Source of the DNA: a virus | Length of the DNA: 28,270 nucleotides | Virus record (IMG/VR): IMGVR_UViG_3300030101_004594 | Location: 59,905-88,174 of that record | Reading direction: 5' to 3' (one strand) | In this document: one piece after another, positions 21,633 through 28,270 of the stretch | Layout of the letters: each line of letters starts with the position of its first letter | Position numbering within the stretch: the first letter of the stretch is position 1 | The notes under the pieces: model-generated | The model's database searches: none | What the model was told of the DNA's origin: nothing | Seen by the model: only the letters and a program-made list of their open reading frames with translations | Program-made: the position numbers and the translations under genes

Positions 21633-22604
21633 ATGCCAGAAGAAAATAACGTTGTAGAAACAAATTCTGTAAAATTATTTACAGTAGTAGATGAAAAAAA
21701 TGCACAAATAAAACCTTTAGAAGGAACTTATGAAGTTTATTATAAATATTCTGATAATCCAGAAGCAGTTAGAGTATTAGAAGGTGATGTTAAAAGAGGA
21801 CAAGGAATGTCTTCTACAGGAGTAACACAATTTCCTGCTGCTGAAAAAGAAAGAGAGTTAGAATTTTCTGAAATTAAAGTTACTCCCAAAGAAGGATGGG
21901 ATGCTTATGCAGCTGGTTCAAAAGTAGATCAAAAAAGAATTCCAGAAACTCAAAGAGAAGCTGTAATGCTAGAATCGCTTATTAAAAGAAAAGCTACTAA
22001 AAGAGAAATGATAGAAAGCATAGATGCTACCGCTAGAGTAAAACAACAACATCTTCAAGAAAAATATGGAGGAGAAATTCCTGCACCAAAATTCAGAGTT
22101 TGGCCAGAAGATCAAAAACCTGTAAAAGAAATTGAGCATATTTTACCAAATGGACAATATTTAGGAGTAATACAAGTTGATGAAAATACTTTTAAAATAG
22201 AAGCAAAAGTAACTCAAGATCAAAACAATGTTGCACAACTAATTATTCCAATTCCTGATTCTGCAGGTAAAAAAGACGATATATCAGGTTTATTTCCTGG
22301 AAATGCATTTTTAATTTGTTATAATGATAAGAAAAATAACTTTGAACTTTCTAATGAGAAAAAAGATAAAGTACTAACAAGCGCAGTTTGGAAAGATAAT
22401 ACACAATTAATTTATACAGGTCTTTCTGGTATTTACATGGAAAAAGAAGTTACTTTTACTCTAGGTATTGATTTTCAAGGAGTTCGATTTGACATGATGG
22501 ATCAAGTAGTTATGCCTAGTGGGTCAAAAGATTCTTCTTTATTATCAGAACAGTCAGCTATAGCTCAAGCAGGAGCAATACTAAACATTAAAAAAACAAA
22601 CTAA
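21633..22604 (+). CDS. Fibre-operon protein with charged N-terminal half
   Basis: A 323-aa protein. The first 150 residues are charged and helical (VMLESLIKRKATKREMIESID, RVKQQHLQEKYGG), with an early beta part (TYEVYYKYSDNPEAV). From residue 165 the protein becomes beta-rich, with a domain around ILPNGQYLGVIQVDENTFK and a glycine-rich finish. The charged half looks like an attachment or chaperone module, and the rest like a surface domain. The leader is the A-rich type (AAAAAATAAAAAAATG). One base separates it from the next gene. No family is recognised. Confidence 0.6.
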   Translation: MPEENNVVETNSVKLFTVVDEKNAQIKPLEGTYEVYYKYSDNPEAVRVLEGDVKRGQGMSSTGVTQFPAAEKERELEFSEIKVTPKEGWDAYAAGSKVDQKRIPETQREAVMLESLIKRKATKREMIESIDATARVKQQHLQEKYGGEIPAPKFRVWPEDQKPVKEIEHILPNGQYLGVIQVDENTFKIEAKVTQDQNNVAQLIIPIPDSAGKKDDISGLFPGNAFLICYNDKKNNFELSNEKKDKVLTSAVWKDNTQLIYTGLSGIYMEKEVTFTLGIDFQGVRFDMMDQVVMPSGSKDSSLLSEQSAIAQAGAILNIKKTN

Positions 22605-22605
22605 A

Positions 22606-22887
22606 ATGGGATTAGAAGTAAAAACAAAAGCTATAACTTTTCAGCCTACTTTAAAAAGAAGCCAAACTGATGAAATAATTGAATCAGGAGCATATTCTGT
22701 TTCTATTGCAAATGTTTCTTCTGCTAAAGTTTCTAAAATTACAGGAGCTGATGGAGTTGAAGCAGATTTAAAACCAGGAGAAGTAATAAATTTTTCTGCA
22801 TCAGAATCTAACGGAACTATCGGAAGAATATCTGTAGATAATACTACTGATAGTAGCGAAACTTTAATTATTGTTCTTAGAAAATAA
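22606..22887 (+). CDS. Small beta-rich fibre-operon protein
   Basis: A 93-aa protein made of short alternating strands (KTKAITFQPTLKRSQ, YSVSIANVSSAKVSKITG, EVINFSAS, TLIIVLRK), which looks like a compact beta-sandwich. Its stop and the next start are 8 bp apart. It could be a decoration or fibre-cap protein. No family is recognised, but the position between fibre genes suggests a virion part. Confidence 0.6.
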   Translation: MGLEVKTKAITFQPTLKRSQTDEIIESGAYSVSIANVSSAKVSKITGADGVEADLKPGEVINFSASESNGTIGRISVDNTTDSSETLIIVLRK

Positions 22888-22895
22888 TTTTAATT

Positions 22896-24320
22896 ATGCC
22901 TGCTAAAATAGAAAGGAATCTTCCTAATAATGCTTATGAAGCCGCAATTAATGCTGAAAATCCATCAGCTGCAAATCCTTTTGCAACTATTTTAGATACT
23001 AATGTTGGAAACGGAAATCAATTAATATCTGGAGGCGCATCTTATTCAGGTACTGGTTTAGATTTTAATGTAACTGCTTTAGAATATAGGATTGATGGAG
23101 TATTTTATAATTCAGCACCTACAACAGTAACATTAAATTCAGGCGATCCTAGTAATGGAAGATTTGATGCAATTGTTGCAGACGAAAATCTTGTAGTATC
23201 TGTAATTACAGGAACACCTTCCGCATCTCCAGCAACACCAGCAATTGGAGCAGAGCAAATTTTAGTTCAATATGTTTTAGTTGGGGCTAATGCAACTACA
23301 CCAAATGTTACTACTTCAAATGTATACTTAGAATCAAATAATGGCTGGATTTCAAAAGGTATAATGCCTGCATCAACCAATACAACTGCTGATTTTGCTT
23401 CATCTTTACCAAATCCTTTTCAAGGAGGTGAGTGTGCAAATATTAATTTTGGAAAATACAGCAGCAATAGAGGTATTTTCTTTTCTACAGGAACTCCTAT
23501 AAATAGAGCTGATTATGTTGTTTTAAGTGTTAGAGTTTATTTAACAGAAGACTTAACTGCATTACCTAGTTTTTCGGGTACAAGAAGACTTATTGTTAGA
23601 GTATATGGAGATAATACTGGAATAGCTACTCCAGGAAATCAGGTAGGTTTTGCTTATTTTGACGAACATGGTCTTGATCCAACTTTATTAAATACATGGC
23701 AATTAGTAACTATACCTGTCTCACAATTTATATCTAATCCTGCAACAGTGACTACAATGGGTATGTTAGTTATTGGGTTAACTTTAAATGCAACTGGGTT
23801 TCCAACTACTAATTTGGCTTTAGATGATATAAAATTTCAAACAGGTTTTGGCCCATCAACCAATTTATCAACAATTGATGTATTAGATCAAGGTACTGTT
23901 GTTGGTGATACAGCTAAACTTAATTTTTTACCAATAGCAGGAACAAAAAATCAAATTGAAGAAGATGTTCCAAATAATAAAGTTGATTTAAAAATAAATC
24001 AACCAGGAGTAATTGCTGTAGATTCAGCTGGTGCTGCATTAGATATAAATGTTCGTAATGCTTCAACTATAATATTAAATGGCCAAGCGGTTGATTTTAC
24101 TATTAATACTCCTACAGGAACTCCAACAGATGGTCAAAAACTTTTATTTAGAATAAAAGACAATGGAACATCGAGAAATATTACTTGGGGTGCAATATTT
24201 GAACCTATAGGCATAACTTTACCAACAACAACAACTGCTAGTAAACTTTTATATGTTGGTTGTATTTACAATGCTGACTCAGGTAAGTGGGATGTAATAG
24301 CAGTAACAGAAGAAGCGTAA
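22896..24320 (+). CDS. Large fibre protein with carbohydrate-binding-like domain
   Basis: A 474-aa protein. Residues 1-140 are of the kind found at the start of Bacteroidota phage fibre proteins (LEYRIDGVFYNSAPTTVTL; APATPAIGAEQILV-type region). Residues about 150-320 have the strand pattern of a jelly-roll like those of glycan-binding modules (GECANINFGKYSSNRGIFF, DYVVLSVRVYLTED, TWQLVTIPVSQFI, NLALDDIKF). The end (residues 400-474) contains 'FTINTPTGTPTDGQKLLFRIKDN', typical of tail fibre C-terminal parts. It would bind surface polysaccharide. Starts 8 bp after the previous gene and ends 1 bp before the next. Confidence 0.7.
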   Translation: MPAKIERNLPNNAYEAAINAENPSAANPFATILDTNVGNGNQLISGGASYSGTGLDFNVTALEYRIDGVFYNSAPTTVTLNSGDPSNGRFDAIVADENLVVSVITGTPSASPATPAIGAEQILVQYVLVGANATTPNVTTSNVYLESNNGWISKGIMPASTNTTADFASSLPNPFQGGECANINFGKYSSNRGIFFSTGTPINRADYVVLSVRVYLTEDLTALPSFSGTRRLIVRVYGDNTGIATPGNQVGFAYFDEHGLDPTLLNTWQLVTIPVSQFISNPATVTTMGMLVIGLTLNATGFPTTNLALDDIKFQTGFGPSTNLSTIDVLDQGTVVGDTAKLNFLPIAGTKNQIEEDVPNNKVDLKINQPGVIAVDSAGAALDINVRNASTIILNGQAVDFTINTPTGTPTDGQKLLFRIKDNGTSRNITWGAIFEPIGITLPTTTTASKLLYVGCIYNADSGKWDVIAVTEEA

Positions 24321-24321
24321 T

Positions 24322-24600
24322 ATGATAATTATTTCAAAAATAGAATTAGAGGGTACAGATAATTTAAAGTATACTGATATAGGATACACAGAAGATCCTG
24401 CTGTAGCTATTCAGATTAATGAAGATTATGATTCTACTCTTGGTAAATTCTTAGGAGAAAACAGAACTAAATTAGCAATAGGAGAAGCTAGCGTAAGTAC
24501 ATTTTTTGCTACAACTGATTCAGTAAATGAAGCTAGAACAGAAGTAGATACTATAGAAGGCTTAGATATTCCATTAATAACTAATGTAAATGAGTTATAA
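24322..24600 (+). CDS. Small fibre-operon protein
   Basis: A 92-aa protein starting MIIISKIELEGTDNLKY. Its sequence is acidic and mixed alpha/beta, with three helix-like stretches (VAIQINEDYDSTLG, RTKLAIGEASVSTFFAT, VNEARTEVDTIEG). It shares the last base of its stop with the next ATG (TAATGG). It may be a fibre-assembly or attachment subunit. No family is recognised. Confidence 0.55.
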   Translation: MIIISKIELEGTDNLKYTDIGYTEDPAVAIQINEDYDSTLGKFLGENRTKLAIGEASVSTFFATTDSVNEARTEVDTIEGLDIPLITNVNEL

Positions 24601-25268
24601 TGGCAACACCTACAAAAGGAAACACTACTAATGCTAACCCAACTCCTGGGTCTAATTCTCATTCTATAAATCATAATCAAAATGCTGGTACTAATAAATT
24701 ATTAGTTGTATTTGTTACCATGTCTAATGCTAATAATAGAACATTTACAGGTGCAACTTACAATGGTATACAAATGACACAGCTTTACCAAATTAACAGA
24801 AGCGGTCTTAGCCAAAGAATGGTTTGTTATCATTTAGAAAGTCCTGCTGATGGTAATAATACATTAAAAATTAATTTTAATGGTAATCAATTTAATCCTA
24901 TTAGCATACATATTAGAAGTTTTACAGGTTCTGGAGGTGTTGGTACACATGCTCTTGTAGGAGCACAATCTACACCTAATACTAAAAATTTAACTGTAGA
25001 AGAAGATTCTTTAATTATGACAACTTCATGCTCAGTAAATCAAATATTAACTCAACAAATACCAACTGGGACTAATAGAACTTTTACTACACACAATACT
25101 AATAGACAAGTAGCAACAGGTGCAATATCTGCAAACGCAGGACACAGTGCAGGCACTATAGACTTAAAAGCTACTTCAACATTTGGAACTTTAACTTTTG
25201 ATAGAGTAGAAATAAAAGGTCTTTCTGCAGCTTCTTCAACTCAAGGTAACTTTTTTAAAATGTTCTAA
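24600..25268 (+). CDS. Beta-sandwich surface protein
   Basis: A 222-aa protein with nearly only strands and polar loops. An early stretch of T, N and S (residues 1-30) is followed by NKLLVVFVTMSNANNRTFTGATYNG, a pattern I recognise from secreted and phage adhesin domains of Bacteroidota, and then RMVCYHLESPADGNNTLKI. It is rich in asparagine and threonine. It ends in a short hydrophobic tail (NFFKMF). Likely an adhesin or fibre tip. Tight linkage to both neighbours (1 bp overlap and 2 bp gap). Confidence 0.65.
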   Translation: MATPTKGNTTNANPTPGSNSHSINHNQNAGTNKLLVVFVTMSNANNRTFTGATYNGIQMTQLYQINRSGLSQRMVCYHLESPADGNNTLKINFNGNQFNPISIHIRSFTGSGGVGTHALVGAQSTPNTKNLTVEEDSLIMTTSCSVNQILTQQIPTGTNRTFTTHNTNRQVATGAISANAGHSAGTIDLKATSTFGTLTFDRVEIKGLSAASSTQGNFFKMF

Positions 25269-25270
25269 AT

Positions 25271-26119
25271 ATGGCAACAAGAATTAGTTTTGATAAAAAT
25301 TTAGGGAATTTTGGAAAAACAACTAATATAAAAATTCCTTCAGAAAATTTACTTCTTGATTTGTACCCTAATGCAGCTTTAGCTTATTCATTAAGAAAAT
25401 TATCATCTTTATTTAGTGGTAATCCTATTAGAGTTAGACGTTCAAATGATAATGCAGAACAAGATATACCTTTTAATAATGAAGATTTAGATACAGCAAA
25501 TTTACTTGCTTTTGTTGGGTCTAATGATGGTTATATAACTACATGGTATGATCAAAGTGGAAACGGTAATAATGCTGCCGTAACTAGTGCAGTGTGGCAA
25601 GCTAAAATTGTTTCATCAGGAGTTGTTGAGACTGATGATGTAAATGGCAAACCTACATCTGTTTGGGCAAGTAATAAATACGATTTTACAAATGTATTAA
25701 CAACTTTAGAATATTATTTAGCAGCTAAATTTAGAAGAGTAGATAGAAATACTAATTATATAACTACAATAGCAAGTTCTCAAACTTCTCCTCGTATATT
25801 AAGTTGGGCAACTAATGGATCAGGAAATCAATATGTTACTAATGTAGGACCACAACAAGCTTTTGGAACTTCTACAACTCAAGGAACTTTTATTATAGAA
25901 ACATATCGTAAAGATAATGGAGACATGTATCTTTTTAGAAATAATGTTCAACAAGGAGTAATTTTAAATACAACAACTGTTGGAGCTAATTTAAATAGAT
26001 TTGGAACAAGAGGAGCTACAAGAACTACAGGAGAATATCAAGAACTCATATACTGGCCTAATAATATGTTTATTAATAGAGAAGATATATATACTAATAT
26101 AGACACATATTATCAATAA
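25271..26119 (+). CDS. Arabinofuranosidase-B-like fibre protein
   Basis: A 282-aa protein. After about 35 residues comes AYSLRKLSSLFSGNPIRVRRS with SNDNAEQDIPF and, further on, TTWYDQSGNGNNA (residues about 38-104). This series is the signature of a concanavalin-like domain related to the catalytic part of alpha-L-arabinofuranosidase B, which is common in phage tail and fibre proteins. Residues 105-282 continue the beta-sandwich. In phages it mostly binds rather than cleaves glycans; catalytic residues cannot be assigned by eye. It is the last large gene of the fibre operon and 2 bp from the next gene. Confidence 0.8.
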   Translation: MATRISFDKNLGNFGKTTNIKIPSENLLLDLYPNAALAYSLRKLSSLFSGNPIRVRRSNDNAEQDIPFNNEDLDTANLLAFVGSNDGYITTWYDQSGNGNNAAVTSAVWQAKIVSSGVVETDDVNGKPTSVWASNKYDFTNVLTTLEYYLAAKFRRVDRNTNYITTIASSQTSPRILSWATNGSGNQYVTNVGPQQAFGTSTTQGTFIIETYRKDNGDMYLFRNNVQQGVILNTTTVGANLNRFGTRGATRTTGEYQELIYWPNNMFINREDIYTNIDTYYQ

Positions 26120-26121
26120 TT

Positions 26122-26361
26122 ATGGAAATTTTAGGATATAAATATAATACAGAAGAAGAAGCAATAACAGCACGAAAAGAATGTGCAGATTATTATGGTC
26201 TTCCTGTTACACCTAATGATATTACTAAATATTGGGTAGATTATTATGAAGCAATAAATAATACTCCTATTTTTTGGTATATTGAATTTTATGAAAGTAT
26301 ACGAACAATACTTGGAGAACCTACGACATTTAATGTAGAGGGAGAACCTCTCTTAAAATAA
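26122..26361 (+). CDS. Small hypothetical protein at the end of the fibre operon
   Basis: A 79-aa protein rich in tyrosine, tryptophan and acidic residues (ILGYKYNTEEEAITARKECADYYG; KYWVDYYEAINNTPIFWYIEFYES). Similar short proteins often follow fibre genes in Bacteroidota phages and may help fibre folding or fill a tip. It starts 2 bp after the fibre gene and is followed by a 61-bp gap with a possible -7 box (TATCTTTA at 26398-26405). No family is recognised. Confidence 0.6.
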   Translation: MEILGYKYNTEEEAITARKECADYYGLPVTPNDITKYWVDYYEAINNTPIFWYIEFYESIRTILGEPTTFNVEGEPLLK

Positions 26362-26397
26362 TCTAAGTATAAATACTTAAATAAAAAAAATAATTAA

Positions 26398-26405
26398 TAT
26401 CTTTA
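26398..26405 (+). promoter_or_regulatory. Weak -7 box before the lysis cassette
   Basis: TATCTTTA differs from TAnnTTTG by the last base and lies 17 bp before the ATG at 26423, within a 61-bp A/T-rich gap. No TTG lies at the proper distance, so it is a weak call. Confidence 0.3.
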
Positions 26406-26422
26406 CAAAAAAAGTAAAGAAA

Positions 26423-26740
26423 ATGACAGGGTTTCAGATTGGCTTTGATGCGTTAATATCATTAATCTCAGCAGTAGCAGGAGCTTTGACAGTTTGGTAT
26501 ACTTTAAAAGGTAAAGTAGAAATACAGCAAGTTGTTTTAGATAATCTTATTTCCGACGTGGCAGAAATAAAAACACATAAAAAAGAAGGACATACTCAAC
26601 TGCATAAACGTATAGACGACCTTAAAGGTCAGGTTGAACGAAATCGAGAAAAGAACGACGAATCTCTAGGAGAATTAAAAAAAGAGATGGGAGCGATGGA
26701 ATTAAGAATTATTCAAGCAATTCATGCGCTTAAAAAATAG
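26423..26740 (+). CDS. Membrane-anchored coiled-coil protein of the lysis cassette
   Basis: A 105-aa protein. A single hydrophobic segment at residues 5-28 (QIGFDALISLISAVAGALTVWY) is followed by a long charged helix from about residue 33 to the end (KVEIQQVVLDNLISDVAEIK; KRIDDLKGQVERNREKNDE), predicted to be a coiled coil. It is the first gene of a cassette that ends in a cell-wall amidase, so a role in lysis, for example as holin partner or antiholin, is likely. The next gene starts 17 bp before its end. A membrane chemosensory or tether-like function remains possible. Confidence 0.65.
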   Translation: MTGFQIGFDALISLISAVAGALTVWYTLKGKVEIQQVVLDNLISDVAEIKTHKKEGHTQLHKRIDDLKGQVERNREKNDESLGELKKEMGAMELRIIQAIHALKK

Positions 26741-27185
26741 TTGGTTATTAATAGTCTTGTTGCTCATAATCTCATGCACCCCGCAAAGAAGATTCACTAG
26801 ACTTATAGATAAATTTCCACATTTACTTACTACAGACACATTAACTGTGCACGATACTATTAAAGTAGAAGTGCCTAAAGTAATACATGATACAATTATT
26901 AATCAACATTTTTTTACACAAATAACTAGAGATACTTTAGTTTTACAAAAAGAAAGACTTACTGTAAAAATATTCCATGACACAATAAAAAAGAATGTAT
27001 ACATTAAAGGAGAATGCGATACTATTACAGTAGAAAAAATAGTAGAAAGAAAAATACCAATTAAATATTATGAAAAAACTCCTACTTGGAAAAAAATAAT
27101 AAATTGGAGTATGTTAGTTGTAATTATTCTTGCTATATTATATGGCCTATTTAGGCTGCTAAATTTTTTAAAAAAAAAGATATGA
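26724..27185 (+). CDS. Spanin-like protein with lipobox and C-terminal membrane helix (candidate u-spanin)
   Basis: A 153-aa protein. A signal peptide with lipobox (WLLIVLLLIISC) puts a lipid on Cys18. The middle (residues 20-120) is a charged periplasmic part with beta-type repeats of 'HDTI' (VHDTIKVEVPKVIHDTI, FHDTIKKNVYIKG). A transmembrane helix follows at about residues 127-147 (WSMLVVIILAILYGLFRLL), then KKK. A lipid anchor at one end and a membrane helix at the other in one chain is the layout of unimolecular spanins such as T1 gp11, which connect outer and inner membranes and fuse them at lysis. It overlaps the previous gene by 17 bp and the next by 4 bp. Confidence 0.7.
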   Translation: MRLKNSWLLIVLLLIISCTPQRRFTRLIDKFPHLLTTDTLTVHDTIKVEVPKVIHDTIINQHFFTQITRDTLVLQKERLTVKIFHDTIKKNVYIKGECDTITVEKIVERKIPIKYYEKTPTWKKIINWSMLVVIILAILYGLFRLLNFLKKKI

Positions 27186-27415
27186 AAAAGTTTTTAAAAG
27201 AATTATTAAGTGATGAAACAGGAGTTTATTCTTCTAAACGATTAGGCGGTTTACTTTGCGTATTAGCACTAGTTGTTTCACTAATAGCAAACACATTTAC
27301 TCATGGTGATATTAGACCAGCTGAGTATCTAGTAGATGCAGTAGCATTATTTGCATTTGGATCACTAGGATTAACTTCTATTGATAAATTAACACGAATT
27401 AGAAAGAAAAAATAA
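27182..27415 (+). CDS. Candidate holin (two membrane helices)
   Basis: A 77-aa protein. After a charged start (MKKFLKELLSDETGVYSSKR) there are two hydrophobic helices, at about residues 21-38 (LGGLLCVLALVVSLIANTF) and 48-67 (EYLVDAVALFAFGSLGLTSI), and then a basic end (RIRKKK). Size, topology and the neighbouring spanin and amidase genes fit a small class II holin, which makes the inner membrane permeable to start lysis. It overlaps the spanin-like gene by 4 bp. A further 29 codons remain open in the same frame after its TAA (see the next entry). Confidence 0.7.
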   Translation: MKKFLKELLSDETGVYSSKRLGGLLCVLALVVSLIANTFTHGDIRPAEYLVDAVALFAFGSLGLTSIDKLTRIRKKK

Positions 27416-27506
27416 AATGGGATAACTCCGCTACTTTTATTCTTATACTTTGCAGCTTTTTTTGTAATGCCTGCTATAATTAGAACGCTATGGAAAAAAT
27501 TATAAC
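27416..27506 (+). other. In-frame hydrophobic extension after the holin stop codon
   Basis: After the holin TAA (27413-27415) the same frame stays open for about 29 codons, reading NGITPLLLFLYFAAFFVM and a basic end (RTLWKKL) before TAA at 27504-27506. This is a membrane-helix-like peptide with positive end. An ATG at 27417 is in another frame and stops after two codons (ATG GGA TAA). So this could be a small membrane gene that lost its start by an indel, a readthrough product, or an ORF using a rare start. It overlaps the amidase gene start by 17 bp. Confidence 0.3.
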
Positions 27507-28179
27507 TTGTCCTCATTGTAAAACAGATTTTGATTTATCTATTACAGAACGTACAGAAGGATCTAAATATCTTTGGATATTAGATAATGGTCACGGAGGC
27601 ATGATAAGTGGAGTATATCAAACACCTGGTAAAAGATCTCCAGTATGGCCAGATGGTACTCAGCTATTTGAAGGTGAGTTTAATCGTGCTATTGTAGATA
27701 GATTAGTTAAAAAATGTGAAGCTAATAATATCGATTTTGTTAATCTTGTAGCTACTCCTAAAGATGTAAGTTTAAAAGAAAGAGTAGACACAGCTAATAG
27801 ATTAGCAAAGTCTTCACAAAAACCATGTATATATGTAAGCATACACGCAAATGGATTCACTGATGAGTCTGCAGACGGATGGTGTGTATATACTTCTGTA
27901 GGAGATACTAAATCTGATCATATAGCAACAGTATTATATGAAAAAGCTGATGCTGAGTTTCCTGAAAGAAGAATGAGGCCTGACAAATATAGAGATGGAG
28001 ATGCAGATCAAGAATCTAATTTTTATGTTCTTGCTAACACTACAATGCCTGCCATACTATCTGAAAACTTCTTTATGACAAACTATAAAGAGTGCCACGA
28101 AATACTTATGAGTGAGTCAGGCAGAGATAGAGTTGCTAAAATACATTTTCAAATGATACAACAGATAGAAAATGGCTAG
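27490..28179 (+). CDS. N-acetylmuramoyl-L-alanine amidase (endolysin)
   Basis: A 229-aa protein that cuts the bond between MurNAc and the L-Ala of the stem peptide. It belongs to the zinc amidase type 3 family: His35 (ILDNGHGG), Glu61 (or Glu63, in FEGEFNR) and His119 (VSIHAN) as zinc ligands, and Glu192 (ILSENFF) as catalytic base. An N-terminal segment has C7-x2-C10 (CPHC), suggesting a small zinc finger or hook not found in all members. There is no signal peptide, so it needs a holin to cross the membrane. It follows the holin candidate by 74 bp. The next gene overlaps its end by 8 bp. Confidence 0.93.
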   Translation: MEKIITCPHCKTDFDLSITERTEGSKYLWILDNGHGGMISGVYQTPGKRSPVWPDGTQLFEGEFNRAIVDRLVKKCEANNIDFVNLVATPKDVSLKERVDTANRLAKSSQKPCIYVSIHANGFTDESADGWCVYTSVGDTKSDHIATVLYEKADAEFPERRMRPDKYRDGDADQESNFYVLANTTMPAILSENFFMTNYKECHEILMSESGRDRVAKIHFQMIQQIENG

Positions 28180-28270
28180 ACTAGTAGAAAACGAAAAGAA
28201 GCAATCTAGAATTAAAAGACCATTAGTTCACGCTAAATCAAAGACTTCTAATTTAAAAACATCTAAGAAC
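28172..28270 (+). CDS. Start of a basic protein, cut by the window edge
   Basis: ATG at 28172 opens a frame running to the window end, 33 codons so far (MARLVENEKKQSRIKRPLVHAK...). It overlaps the amidase stop by 8 bp, as is common here. The visible part is very basic, with many lysines, serines and threonines, resembling the disordered start of a DNA- or RNA-binding or virion protein. Only the start is seen, so no further call is possible. Confidence 0.6.
   Translation, partial: MARLVENEKKQSRIKRPLVHAKSKTSNLKTSKN

Noticed and set aside
26363-26390. Possible terminator after the fibre operon (AAGTA/TACTT)
   Set aside because: The stem is short and is followed by a run of A on the plus strand, not T, so it does not look like a plus-strand terminator.
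1-28270. CRISPR array, insertion sequence, integrase or attachment site
   Set aside because: No regularly spaced repeats, transposase, recombinase or terminal inverted repeats were seen in the window.

Overview
This window most likely comes from a tailed dsDNA phage of Bacteroidota, and the best match I can make by reading is a crAss-like (Crassvirales-type) podovirus. The reasons are a low-GC genome, A-rich start contexts with few Shine-Dalgarno sites, Bacteroidota-style promoters (TAnnTTTG), two divergent gene arms, and a right arm ordered as several small winged-helix proteins, an HU/IHF-like protein, a zinc-binding protein, a very long terminase (723 aa), a very long portal (818 aa), an acidic scaffold-like protein, a major capsid protein, connector and fibre genes, and lysis genes. 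TAG, TGA and TAA are all used as stops, so there is no sign of stop-codon reassignment. The family assignment is inference from order, length and motifs; no search was run.

Layout. Positions 1-3591 are read leftward (minus strand). This arm holds only a few small genes: two membrane proteins, a 62-aa protein, a 37-aa basic peptide and a 101-aa protein. Most of it is non-coding DNA dense in inverted repeats. About 1 kb (1331-2333) and about 0.8 kb (2496-3285) look like large folded RNAs, with UUCG and GNRA tetraloops on the minus strand, long-range stems and intrinsic terminators. A 75-nt tRNA-like element with an encoded CCA (1002-1076) and a further folded segment (257-510) lie in the same arm. 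Positions 3592-3914 are the divergent control region, with two near-identical dyads 32 bp apart and mutually exclusive hairpins.

Positions 3915-28270 are read rightward. An early block (3915-7011) of tightly overlapping small genes encodes DNA-binding and unknown proteins. It is followed by the packaging and head genes: TerL (6998), portal (9199), scaffold candidate (11747) and capsid (12958). A strong terminator separates the capsid gene from two conserved head/neck genes and a probable virion-surface protein, which ends in a second, very strong terminator. From 17647 to 26361 runs a long set of fibre, adhesin and surface genes with collagen-like, beta-helix, jelly-roll and arabinofuranosidase-like domains, at least two of them carrying apparently inserted domains. 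The window closes with a lysis cassette: a membrane-anchored coiled-coil protein, a protein with one-piece (u-)spanin architecture, a two-helix holin candidate, and a zinc amidase, then the start of another gene.

How it fits together: early regulators are transcribed from leaderless-looking promoters, TerL and portal fill the head built from scaffold and capsid protein, the connector and fibre genes complete and decorate the particle, and the cassette at the right end breaks the inner membrane, wall and outer membrane. The most unusual part is the left arm, where structured RNA takes up far more space than coding sequence.
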